Below, in pieces: positions 12,201 through 21,350 of a stretch of DNA of 64,000 nucleotides. The notes under the pieces were generated by a model that was not told the DNA's origin, did not search any database, and saw nothing but the letters and a program-made list of their open reading frames with translations. Source of the DNA: Oscheius tipulae (Eukaryota; Nematoda; Chromadorea; Rhabditida; Rhabditidae); NCBI GenBank assembly GCA_037178975.1, contig JASJZH010000004.1:9920001-9984000 (forward strand), written 5' to 3'. Numbering within the stretch: the stretch's first letter is position 1; each line of letters opens with the position of its first letter. The position numbers and the translations under genes were made by a program.

Positions 12201-13703
12201 ACGCCGGGGAGAAGAATTGAGGACGCTTTCGTCGTCAATGACCGGACTTCGAGATCGGCGTCCACCGAGGATCTCGTGTTCAACTTCCTCACGGAAATTG
12301 TCCATTTTTTAGTCTGCAAAGAACATCTTCGATGCAAAAAATGGAGAAAAAACGAATAAAAGGTAGAAAGAAAGGTCGAGGTCGTTGGAGCTCAACAGAG
12401 AAACTGAGGAGAGACCGCCGCCGAGCGCCGCGGTCACCGTTTTTCGCGCCAAACTTTTTGGCGCGGATTTGAATGTTGAGTAGTCGTCGTTGCCAACAAA
12501 GATAGCAATGTTTGTCCAGATTATGAGATATAACGCACAACTTTGTATCCCAGAGTAAAATTAAGGACTCACTTCACAGTCTAGGCAATTAGTTATAGGC
12601 TATGTCAATAGCCGAGCAACGGCAACAGACCCACAATGAAGTAGGAAATACAAAGATAAGTCAAAGTAGTAGTGGTTTTAATAGACTTAATGTAAATTGA
12701 GAGGTTTTTGGTGAAAGTTCTCGGTTTACCGTGACAGTACTCTCCTTTTCATGATAAGCTCTTAGTACTTAGGGTCAGTGAAATCTGTGAGAACGTTTCA
12801 TGCTGCCGAAACCCAACCTCCTAGTGTAATTTGGACACGAGCATGCCTATGCTTTTTAAAATTCTAGCTTTTCTATTTTCTTCATTTCAAAGTGGGGCCC
12901 CAGCCAACCTTTAGGTTCCCAAAATTCTTTCTTCTCATTTCTTCCGGGGCACTTTCTGCAGCCCTTATACTCTATTTGGCCATGTTTGAATTCGCCAGAA
13001 TGCATGCTGATTAACTCAGAAGCAAGAGTTTAGATCCATTTACCAGCCGTCTACGACGGCTTCGCCGCCCCTTAGTATTGACTTAGCATTTACAACAGGC
13101 GACTTCGCCGCTTCTCCAAGTTCCCCCCAAAGCTGACTTGTCAACTTAGTTCTTGACATGCCATGACTTGCCAGCTTTTTTTCTCGTGGTGACGCACGGA
13201 CGGACAGACGGACGGACACCATTGCACTTTAGTAGTAGAGAGATGAAGGCTTAGCTTCGCTACAGTAGATTCCCTGGCACACCTTTTTCTTACTGGGAGT
13301 GTCTAAAAGTATTTAGAGAGAATTTTGAGTCGATTTCGGAAAACATTAGAAGAAGAAAAATATTGCGGCTCTAAAGGTCCAATAGTGGGGCCCTAAAGGT
13401 TGAATAATACCCAAAGTTGAGATGCTGTGGTTTTGATGGACCCAAGTTGTAATAGTCTCTCTGAACATCTAACCCAGTCTGAATGAAACCAAGAATTTAG
13501 GCCTGCTTCTAATCTAGATCAGTCTGCAACTGTTCGCACTTGCTGGCCAAAACAACAGATTGATCTAATGTCCTGCTTTTCAGTTGAGCGACCAGACACT
13601 GATTGATCTGGTGGATATCTTGAATCAGGATGCCAAGAAGACTTGGGGCGTAGACTTGAAGACCATCGAGCTCCAGCTAACGCCGCTCATCATGAAAAAC
13701 TAA
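3274..13703 (+). CDS. PIAS/ZMIZ-like SP-RING SUMO E3 ligase
   Basis: Thirteen exons join in one frame: 3274-3460, 3565-3716, 3756-3888, 3959-4021, 4862-5146, 5187-5300, 5959-6073, 6114-6294, 6864-7057, 7099-7225, 7287-7569, 7612-7692 and 13584-13703. From the ATG at 3290 this gives 672 codons; an exon upstream of 3274 is possible. The N-terminal third is rich in Gly, Pro, Met and Gln. The middle part (LLLKSYSGQDETGTQRTIWP, then VQISINGNVVPVTKDR) resembles the conserved segment before the RING in ZMIZ/tonalli proteins. The SP-RING (MIZ finger) spans exons 8-9: LKYPARSQKCQHIAAFEL, then CPVQGC, then the following helix and an EPNGCY turn. By family knowledge such proteins transfer SUMO in the nucleus. 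The Pro/Ser-rich tail ends in LIMKN. Intron 12 is 5.9 kb because a DIRS element sits in it. Confidence is high for SP-RING and lower for ZMIZ over PIAS. Confidence 0.85.
7873..7987 (+). repeat. DIRS left inverted terminal repeat
   Basis: This 115-bp block is repeated almost perfectly, in reverse complement, at 12404-12518. It contains the palindromic core GCGCCAAAAAGTTTGGCGC and a CG-rich stretch unlike the AT-rich surroundings. Confidence 0.92.
8352..8452. repeat. DIRS internal complementary region
   Basis: The left part is the reverse complement of the left end of the element (7809-7880). The right part is the reverse complement of its extreme right end (about 12508-12530). They join at aacatta/tatctc. 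The region lies just downstream of the recombinase stop codon in transcription order, as in DIRS-1, and would template the joined ends of a circular intermediate. Confidence 0.88.
8456..9568 (-). CDS. DIRS tyrosine recombinase (YR)
   Basis: This is an open frame of 370 residues, overlapping the end of the RT/RNase H frame by about 200 bases in another frame, a usual DIRS arrangement. Expected tyrosine-recombinase residues are visible: the first Arg in CSPKRVSELA, the HSTRAA box (His-x-x-Arg), a following conserved Trp/His region (CWSTTGSTFERFY) and the nucleophile Tyr in FERFYHK. The N-terminal half looks like the SAM-like core-binding domain (SSLVQYNYGLRKWWDFC). The protein should insert the circular DNA copy in the nucleus. 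The frame has no stop or missing catalytic residue, so it may be functional. Confidence 0.93.
   Translation of the reverse strand: MESTGLLPTAKSVGELPNVGATHSWRAASGQPNGSPPSLFGARNAPGRMEDLSNFWRSAGMSDVGISLILNSWAPSSLVQYNYGLRKWWDFCANNNLDPLSPNEIAIVNFLASLSTKLSYSSLVVIKAAVVTFTKQLNVPLGDLPLVSKLLKGRFRKAPSTPKYSSIWRVEDVLRHIKSLGRNETLSLKDLSLKTIMLCALCSPKRVSELAKFDSKYLSKKGNSWLFTIPGMTKNRRVGGVAHSAELFPFREDDRICPIKTLRAYMDRTAEFRDSNTKIFLSFRAPHKAINSTSVARWIRSLLSAAGITGYGAHSTRAATTSKASLNGVSSAQIMRAACWSTTGSTFERFYHKTEFDDEVFQSSVLKWVL
9364..12305 (-). CDS. DIRS Gag-reverse transcriptase-RNase H, probably spliced
   Basis: The 716-residue open frame 9364-11514 has RT motifs in order: the LDLKDAYLSIPVH block, LPFGLTSAPRIFTK, the catalytic YLDDILI, and the thumb region LEFLGIILD. 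RNase H follows (MATDASKLGWGAVF, HINVLEMKAV, LETDNSTVVAYL). The region after it (DLFASRLN..., SFSWRG) resembles the conserved post-RNase H region of DIRS elements. Upstream Gag pieces lie in other frames from an ATG at 12305 and are joined in phase if three short introns are removed: one from the GCAG/gttagt donor to ggcaatttcag, one from GCTAAG/gttagc to cgttccag, and one of 40 bases ending at tagttcag. The first Gag exon has a run of 12 serines and acidic clusters. The introns are inferred, not proven. Confidence 0.85.
12404..12518 (-). repeat. DIRS right inverted terminal repeat
   Basis: Reverse complement of 7873-7987, close to identical over 115 bases. It lies upstream of the Gag start and probably carries the element promoter. 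Confidence 0.92.
12531..13583. other. Rest of the last intron of the SP-RING gene
   Basis: No coding signal is supported. The stretch contains a GACGGACGGACAGACGGACG simple repeat near 13195-13215 and a local repeated phrase (cgacggcttcgccgcc / aggcgacttcgccgct, 13053-13115). It ends with the TTTTCAG acceptor at 13583. Confidence 0.6.
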
Positions 13704-14304
13704 TAATCACAACGAGGCAAAGAGTCATTATGGGTAGCCGGCTCTTCCTCAAAACCTTTGGCAGTGCCTCGTATTCTTAGAAACGTAGTAGCTTTTTACT
13801 CCCCGCCCATATTATGTCACGCTTTATTTTAGTCCAGCTTGTCCCTGAACCAGTGAATCCCCCCTCGGCACTTACCCTATATGTATATCCGATGCATATT
13901 GCAGTTATAATATCGCACTTACGAACTCTCAAAGATATCTACCCGTATTTATTTTACAATCTTCGTCCACATACCAATGAGATGCTTTGTATATACACAA
14001 ATCCACTTATATGATTGCCTGACTGTAGTCTGTTCAATTCTACGTCCCCACTCATCCTTAATATTCCCCCATCCAAAAACCCGAACTCGTGCTGTAAAGA
14101 AATGAACAATGAACAAATATAACAGATATTTGAATGGATAGTTTTTACTGAACATCCCCGGGGATGGTCAATCTCAAGAGGATGTTCAGTCCAGGAGGGG
14201 GATGTTCCGACCCATGGGCAATGTCCAACCACTGTGGCTGTCTCTGCCAGCCAAAGAAGGCCATTCTCATTCAAACTACGATAATAGGAGATTGAGAAAA
14301 GTGA

Positions 14305-14655
14305 TCGAAACGCGTTCATGTTCTTCCTAGCGGTACTCAGCAGTTAGCTAGGATTCATCTTTGAGGTGACAGATCCTATCAACCGTAAAGTACACATGTT
14401 TTTCGATACTGAAAAAAATTTAGACTTTGGAGGTTTTAAGTTCTCTTTGTAAAATTGTAAAATATCGATCGATCGTTCATACAGAACCAGCCAGTTCACG
14501 AAAAAAATCGAGAACTTAAAACCTCCCGAGTCTAAAATTATATTTCAGTAACGAAAAAATGTATATTTTTCGGTTGATAGGCCCTGTCACCTTAAAGAAG
14601 AACCCTAGCTAGCTGCGTAGTATCGCTAGAAAAAACATGGACGTCGATTCATCAT
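14305..14655. repeat. Foldback (MITE-like) element
   Basis: Two imperfect inverted arms of about 150 bases face each other across a short centre. The left arm contains CAGTTAGCTAGGATTCATC, AGGTGACAGATCCTATCAAC and GGAGGTTTTAAGTTCTC. The right arm contains the reverse complements with scattered changes (GAGAACTTAAAACCTCC, TTGATAGGCCCTGTCACC, CCTAGCTAGCTG). No reading frame lies inside. The surrounding interval 13704-16590 otherwise shows only repeats. Confidence 0.75.
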
Positions 14656-15257
14656 TTTTCTCTATCTGTCGTCTACTGGACGTCTATTTTTCCTAACCAC
14701 AGACACCATCACGCTTTCATTGTTTAGATAGCCGACACGAATAATCACAGTAACCATGGACAAACAAACAAACAGAGTCAGAAAGACAGAGACTCCCCGG
14801 GGGGATGTTCAATCACCCTCCCCAATTTAAGTCTCTCTGTCTCTCTATCTCTCTGCCATTCTGACGTGAGAATTCTCTAAAGAGGACAAATGTTCGCGAA
14901 GATCCCGAGAACAATGATCTCAAAGATAACATCCCGAAGTTCTTGAAATCAGGTGAGGATGCAGTTCAGGTACTTCTGGTTAAGCCGAACCCCCGTTCCA
15001 CAAAAAGATCTTCAGATACCACAGCTAGTGGTAACAAAAAAGTTTCGATCCGACCGAACCTTCTCTCGTAGTAACCTTGCATTGACCTTGTCTCCAAAAC
15101 TTTTTTTGGTAGTTCAATGCTATCCGATTTGGTGCTGATGTTCTCATACTTTTCCCTAGCACGGGACTAAAGCCAAGACTACACATTTTCAACTAAATCA
15201 AGATGAACAGAGATTTATTTCGTTGCCTGTACATATAACCAGATTGTGTATGAAAAG

Positions 15258-15284
15258 TCATGTCCTGTTGTTGCGGAAGACTCT
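15258..15284 (-). pseudogene. 3' relic of the small two-exon family
   Basis: On the minus strand the last codons read RVFRNNRT-stop, identical in protein to the end of copy 1 (16597-16895), and are followed by the same 3' flank with AATAAA. Upstream the similarity stops at once, so only the tail of an inverted copy survives. Confidence 0.7.
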
Positions 15285-16596
15285 CTGTCACTCTGTCACC
15301 CTGCCCAAAATGAGCACCCAGTCGCTCCGTCAAGAGCGTTAGCGACAAATGAGCTGTTTATTTGGACCCTAACATCAAACTACGTAGAAGGTTTTTTCAT
15401 CCGCTAGCTAACCTTCAAGGTTCTGTCGTCGCTGAAGGACTGCAGGCATACCTGATCTAAGATATTAAAGTCTGCAAAACTGTTTTTTTTTTCAGCACAT
15501 CGAGTTCGAGATACTCGTTCTTTACCTTTTCAGCCTTGAAAGAAGATCCGCACCATTGTGTCCGCACAACTGGGTGATCTTCTCAATAACTTCTCTTTGA
15601 AGAGTTACCATCGAAGTAGCGATTTGCAGTTTTTGATTCTTGACCTCTGAAAGGATCGCTGATCGATTGAATACAGTTTACAAACAGCTACACGATCAGA
15701 TTGCAAAATCAACTCGAACCACGTAACCCATCGTCCGCAACCGCAAACCGAGATCGACAAGTAAGGTCCTAAGCGACGCACTAGATAACTAGAGAAAGAA
15801 CTTTTTTTCAGTTATGATAGCTACAGGAGACAGATTGACAAGAAAATAGGATTGATGATTCCGATCGATATGACAATCAAAATGAAATACGTTAAGAGTA
15901 CAAGATTGCCAAGACAGGTTGAAAGGCACAGGGTAAGACACTGACCGGAACATGGGTTATAGATTAGAGACAGTTACCAGAAGTAGGTTAAAAACATATA
16001 CAGAAAGAAAGTAAGCCAGAGAGATAGAGCGATAGAGAGAGGGAGAGAGACAGAGGTGACAAGTTGACAAAATAAAGATGACAAAGACAGTGACGCTATG
16101 GTTTGAAAATGAGACCACAACGATGTCGCTGTCTAACTGTCGGCAATGACGGTCCTGCTGCTCATTCTAAAGTACATTCAGTCCAGCGGTAGACATCAAC
16201 AAAAAGTTTTGCCGAAGACCCATTCCGTCTAGGCTTTTGGTGCACACTACACTATCGCTACTTGGCTAACTGATCACTGCTGTAATTCCAGACGTCAATG
16301 AACTGTCGGCGAAAGACGCAAGAGCATTCGGGCCAACTAATGGTCCGTGTGGTTTGTACCCGGCTTTACCAACATCAAGAACGAAGCGGCAAACTTTTGT
16401 GCAAAAATATACCATCCAATAAAACCTATTTCCCCCTCCCCCGATTTCCCGTTGTGCTCAGATCGCCGGCCATCGCCGGCCAAAAACCATTTCGAAATGC
16501 ACCGAAGGTCGCTCCTATCTGGAATTTAGGGCATCATAACAGAGTCCCACCCATCCTTTATAACTCGACGTTTCAAGATTTATCGGTAGTTGCCAA

Positions 16597-16895
16597 ATGT
16601 TCTCCAACAGCTTCTCTTCCGTTGACAGTACTCTCAGCGACGCTATCAACAATGCTAGGTTACACAATGAGGCCCTGGATCGGTATAACCAGATGTTTGG
16701 TGGAAGAAGCAATCCAACGTGAGTGACAGTGACAAGGAGTGTTCATTCCATTGGACAACCATACTTTTCAGCCTGGAACATCTGAAGCCTTCATTGGTCG
16801 AAGCCCGTTTTCAACATTTGACCAATGTCGTGGCCCACGAAAAACAACAAGCTGAACAGCTATTGACAGAAGTCTTCCGCAACAACAGGACATGA
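16597..16895 (+). CDS. Small two-exon protein, family copy 1
   Basis: Exons 16597-16718 and 16772-16895 encode 81 residues; the intron is 53 bases, in phase 2, ending TTTTCAG. Visible family motifs are LHNEALDRYNQMFGG in exon 1 and KPSLVEARFQHLTNVV followed by a Lys/Gln-rich stretch in exon 2. There is no signal peptide, membrane segment or known domain; the second half looks helical and charged. CTTTATAA lies about 45 bases upstream of the ATG and AATAAA follows at about 16932. Two further copies have the same length, intron position and phase, which is why I call it real. I do not recognise the family. Multi-copy peptides of this size are known among nematode sperm-expressed families, but that link is only a guess. 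Confidence 0.75.
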
Positions 16896-17324
16896 CTTTT
16901 CCTACATTATCTGATTATTTGTACGGGTAGAGAAATAAATCTCGGTTCGGTCGGATCGAAACGTTTTGCTATCACTAGCTGTGATATCTGAAGATATTTT
17001 TGAGAATCGGGGTTCACTGTATAAGGCGGCTTAACCAGAAGTACCTGAACTGCATCCTCACCTCATTTCAAGAACTTCGTGTTATCTTTGGGATTATTGT
17101 TCTTGGGATTTTGCAAACGTTTTTCCTCTTTAGAGGAATTCCCACGTCAGAACGGCAGAGAGACAGAGAGACGGAAAACAAACCTAAAAAAAGTGCGTTC
17201 GTTGTCCTCGAGAACGATCTCCCCTCTTCGATCTTTCAGGGGCATCTCTGATGTACTCGCACCCTTAAATAGTCCTCCCTGCCGACTATATTTCACACTC
17301 ACTCTCAAAGTTTCCGGTTCCGCC

Positions 17325-17609
17325 ATGTTCAGCAACGCCACTGTCAACAACGAAGCCAATCTTTCTGACATAATCAACACGAACCGCCTCCACAATGAAG
17401 CCTTGAACAGGTACACCAATATGTTCGGTGAGAGTAGTACCTCCCAGTAAGATGACCGGTACCTGCTTTTAATCAAAATCATTTTCAGGGACACTCTGTC
17501 CAAACCCTCTCTAATCGAAGCCCGGTTCGAATGCCTGACACAGATAATGCAACAGGAGAGAAAAGAAGGCAATGGTGTTCTTTCCAGAGTCTTCAGTTCT
17601 CGTTCTTAA
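17325..17609 (+). CDS. Small two-exon protein, family copy 2
   Basis: Exons 17325-17446 and 17489-17609 encode 80 residues with the intron again in phase 2. Motifs are LHNEALNRYTNMFGE and KPSLIEARFECLTQIMQQER, followed by a Ser/Arg tail. The start is set by similarity to copies 1 and 3 (M-F/Y-S-N). The stop lies only 46 bases from the stop of the convergent DUF268 gene on the minus strand, and AATAAA is at about 17642. Function unknown. Confidence 0.78.
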
Positions 17610-17654
17610 GTCTTGAAGAGATAGTATGGGTGCAGAGCTTTAATAAAATGTAAC

Positions 17655-19282
17655 CTATAGTCGTTTTCTAAGCACAAAGATAGGCTGTTTCCACAAACTA
17701 TCCTGTCCGAAGTTCTCTCTGGACATTTTAAACAGGTCTCCTACAGGCTTCCTGAACCAGTCGACGTTGATCGATTCCTTCTTGTTTTTGTAGTACATGC
17801 CAACTAGGTCAAAGCCGGCAGCGAATAGAGCCAGTCTAGCCCGACCGTAGACTCTGTGCAGGTTCCAGTGAAGAATGTCCCAGCCAACTGGAAGCCCGGC
17901 AAAAAAGATGCCTGAAACGGGAGTCTCAAGGCTAGATATAACAATTTTGCGCTTTCTAAGAAATCTTCTTACAACCTTACTTACCGGAGCACAGTGGTAT
18001 CTATTTTGTTCCCTTATCATGCTGGCCGCAGTTGTTAGAATCTGTCAGGGTTTGTCGATGTAATCTGACAAACCCTGACAGATTCTAACAACATGGCAGA
18101 GTCAGCATTTGGGCAACTCTGGGAACACACCCATTAAGTCGAAGGGTCATATATAATAGACTAGGGATAGGCGGATATTGATAGACTATTGTACTGCTAT
18201 TGGAGACCTTTGGATGTTCTAAGGCGTCAGAGCCATACACCCTCGGGCTGGCTGCTTTCGGCAGCCGCTCTCGCTGTTTGTTTGTGTCAAAAGTAGCGAA
18301 ATATGCGTAAAAAATAATTGCTCGTTGCAACGGGAATTTCATTGATGCACTTTTGCGTATTTTTGAAATTTTGGTGAGATATTCAAACGTTAAAAATTTC
18401 AATTTTCAAAGCGCTGTAATTCGGCGATGGATTTTTTAATGGGTTTTTTTCCAACTCGTTATTGTACTCGTCGAGCTCTACCAGATTATACTACTTAGAA
18501 CCCAATAGGTGGGTAGGGATAAGCGGCAGACGCCTTTGCTGCTGTTTGAGTTAAAATTAGCGATAGAGATAGATAGATATTGATAGGCGGTTGTTTCTGA
18601 TATTATGGAGTTTCCAATGTTCTGAGACGGCAGATCCATACACCCTCAAGCTGGCTGCCTTCAACAATCGCCCTCGCTGTCTGGTTATATCAAAAGTAGC
18701 AAAATACGTAAAAAAAAAAAATTCTTGCTCGTCGCAACGAAAATGTCATTGTCGCGCTTTTATGTACTTTTTCAAAAATTGAAAAGGGAAATGAACAATT
18801 ATTTTTCGGATCTTTGTTGTACTCGTCGAGCTCTACAAAATTATACCACTTTGAACACGAAATTCGACAAAAAACGCCCCGATTTTTTGGGAAGTTTTAC
18901 CCGTCGCGGCTCGGCTAGTGAGTATTTTCGGGTATTATTGGTATGTATCGATAACACACCTACATATACCATCCATAAGATCTGGGTCGAAAAAACGGCT
19001 GCCTCTGACACTGGACTCCAGGCCTTTGTACACGCATGTTTGTCTGTTCATAGCGCACCATTGGCGGCAGGGGGACTCTGTACAACAACCGAGGGTGGTT
19101 TAACTTTGGACTATTCTATACCAATTTTAACGTTGTACAGTTGTTATACGTCCCGGTCAATGGCAAAGCCGTAGTGCCACGATATTCTTTATTTTTTCTT
19201 TTCAAAATCACTAAGCCGATAAACCCTCGCTCTTCCCTCTCCCCTTCCCCTCTTCCAATGTTTGTTCATATGACAAATGAAA

Positions 19283-19316
<34 letters not shown>

Positions 19317-21350
19317 ATAGCTGATAGGAAGACATGACGCTTGTTGACTCGCTTCTTAGACTGGGCCACCTTTCGCGACAGTTACTACGCATGTTCAAAG
19401 TTTTTTGGCAGACCCTTGACAGATGCATTCAGTGTTCGCACTGTGGAACACATTAGGTTCTTGTGTAAATCAATACAAGCCTACGGTTTCCTCGAACCGT
19501 TTCGATTTCATATCATATAAGGTGTGATTGTCTCGTTTGTTGCAGTGTCGGGAATAAACTGACAGCCTTCTGATCATTTAGCCTATCTTCCAAGACACAT
19601 TGCTAGAAAGAGTCATGCGTCAACATCCAAATGGACAAAGGTCACATTGCACTTCTCTTCTCTTTAGGTTTGTGTCATATCGGTCACGTAGAGACTGTTT
19701 ATAGGGGGACAACCTAGCCAAAAATGGTTGGGATAAAGTGACAGACTACTTTCGATCAACTGTGAGTCTTTTCGACTGTTTGCGTGTGCTCCAGTTGGTG
19801 GATCTTCCACCATTGATTAAACCATAGTCTTATTGCCAAAGGTAGCAATTCCAAGAAGGGAGTGAGACAGAACAACACATGTACTATTGAGACATCTATC
19901 CCAGATCTGTACCCTCTAGTCCCAAGCATTTTGAACTACACAAAACTCTTACCTCCATCTTTCAACATACAATGAATCTTCTGTGCCTCCTTCAGATCAC
20001 CGAATGGGTCCAGGGCATCCCCATATCTTCCGAGACCACTGTGTTCTATGGAAGAGAATGAGATTACGAAGTCATATCGGTCAAGATGCCTGCAATATTT
20101 CAACTCTACTACTGTCTAGTCGCAAACCTCTTGTACTCTTTAGCTAGATTCACCGGATGAATGTAAGCTAGCTTTGGAATGTCTTCAATAACAATTTGCA
20201 TGTATTCCACGGTTGTGATCTAAGATTTCCTATGAAGGATGCCAGTGTTACTTACGTGTTCAGCTCCCAGACTCAGTGGAATGGCTTCGACCCAAGGAGA
20301 TCGACTACCAACTACCATTCCTCTTTTTCCACTTACACTGTTATCAAGCATTGACTTGTAGATTGCTTCTATGTTTGAACTTTAGTGGACAGTACACGAG
20401 AGGCTTACTTCCTTCATCAGCATAGTTGTCAATCTGATCGATTCCTCGAGACATGTAAGCTTCGAGGTCGGACTTTTTCCAGGTTGCTTGGAGTGTTCCG
20501 GAATGCTCGTCAATGTAGTCCTGAAAGATGGTTGCATTCCAAACGTGTCAAGGTACAAAGTATAGGTTCCCTTGTCCTCTAGACATGAGAGCCGTCTACA
20601 AAAGTTTATTCCTTTCGAATTGTCGGGACTTTGGACATCTGACCTCATCTCTGAACAACTACGTCTCTATCCTAAGAAGAGATGCTTGCTAAGTCATGAT
20701 AGAACTTTGCCATCACCAGGGTGCAAATCGGTGTAAAAACTTGTTCGGAAGGTTCCTGACTGTTACGTTTCCTCACGGCTCAGTGGCAGAGAGTTAAGTA
20801 ATCGTGTTCAAACACCATTAAATGTGGTACCACAATATAATCGCACAGATCGTGTCTCTCGCTCTCTCTTCACCGACAGCTTCTACTGACCTCAATCAAA
20901 TGTGTATATCCTCTCAGCAAGTACTGTATCTTCAAATCTGTAGGAATAGCTTTGGGTGGAGCTGCTGACTCATTCTGAGACCGAGATCCAGAGAGAAAAC
21001 TGTCAAAGATCTGAACAGAAATGATATGCCAGTGAACATGTATCACCTCTGAACAGCTCCTTCTTTCCAGATACTCTAGTGACGGGATGATACTACGGTC
21101 TCTCGCTTTGAAGCCCAATGGGATGAACAGCTCTTCCTCAATATCAGAATATGATTTCTGACCGGAATCTGTATCAAATGGTTGCCTGAAAAGCAGCGGT
21201 TCCCCAAGTTTGGGCTGAAACTTACTCATACACTAAATGTTGTCTACCTAGATTCAAAACTGTCAGGAATACACAAGAAACAATGGCAAAAATAAGTAGT
21301 TTGTTTGAAATGAAATGTCTCCTAGCAGGGACAGCATTTAGGAAACTCAT
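17655..21350 (-). CDS. DUF268 family, methyltransferase-like type II membrane protein (gene A, intact)
   Basis: Eight exons (21350-21226, 21185-21047, 21010-20891, 20520-20409, 20368-20256, 20219-20128, 20089-19953, 17911-17655) join in phase to 1095 bases, that is 364 residues. Residues about 14-35 form a single hydrophobic anchor (LLIFAIVSCVFLTVL), so the rest probably lies in the Golgi or ER lumen. The C-terminal half has the pattern of PF03269 (DUF268): VVGSRSPWVEAIPLSLGA, which resembles an S-adenosylmethionine-binding loop, VEYMQI, YDFVISFSSIEHSGLGRYGD, LPVGWDILHWNLHRVYGR and a C-terminal PIFVLRK. A methyltransferase fold is inferred; no activity is established. The last intron is about 2 kb, against under 60 bases in its paralog, and carries repeats. 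Confidence 0.85.
18031..18092. repeat. Perfect 26-bp inverted repeat (hairpin)
   Basis: GTTGTTAGAATCTGTCAGGG plus six more bases is followed by a 10-base loop and its perfect reverse complement ending at 18092. It lies inside the long last intron of gene A. A perfect stem among decayed repeats suggests a recent template switch, or a transcribed hairpin. Confidence 0.85.
18150..18855 (+). repeat. Two diverged direct repeats of about 320 bp
   Basis: The block 18150-18490 recurs at about 18555-18855 with many changes. Shared anchors are gatattgatag, CATACACCCTC..GCTGGCTGC, the CTCGCTGT..GTT stretch, AAAAGTAGC.AAATA and TGTACTCGTCGAGCTCTAC. It lies in the gene A intron, has no open frame and looks like a short tandem repeat or old transposon ends. 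Confidence 0.75.
19281..19317 (+). repeat. (ATCT)n microsatellite
   Basis: A run of about nine TATC/ATCT units is seen directly, next to the tandem repeats of the gene A intron. The rest of the intron (18860-19950) shows no coding signal. Confidence 0.95.

Larger units (their letters stand above)
7809..12530 (-). mobile_element. DIRS-type tyrosine-recombinase retrotransposon, apparently complete
   Basis: The element carries Gag, reverse transcriptase/RNase H and tyrosine recombinase frames, all on the minus strand. Inverted terminal repeats lie at 7873-7987 and 12404-12518. An internal complementary region at 8352-8452 contains the complements of both outer ends joined head to tail. This is the DIRS-1 architecture, which fits replication through a circle and integration by the recombinase without a target-site duplication. 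I see no duplication at the borders (left flank ...gtgttcaa, right flank taacgcac...). The near-identity of the two 115-bp repeats and the long open frames suggest a recent insertion. It sits antisense in the last intron of the SP-RING gene. Confidence 0.93.
14905..17115. repeat. Inverted repeat pair flanking small-gene copy 1
   Basis: The arm at about 14905-15060 matches the reverse complement of about 16945-17115 (shared blocks include AAGTTCTTGAAAT, GAGGATGCAGTTCAGGTACT and TTTCGATCCGACCGAAC). A further short match (15205-15284 against 16868-16935) covers the polyadenylation region and last codons of the small gene. The left arm carries an extra insertion of about 130 bases. This is an inverted duplication of the 3' part of the gene at 16597-16895. 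Confidence 0.8.

Noticed and set aside
19281-19317. CRISPR-like or regulatory array
   Set aside because: A plain tetranucleotide microsatellite with no spacers.
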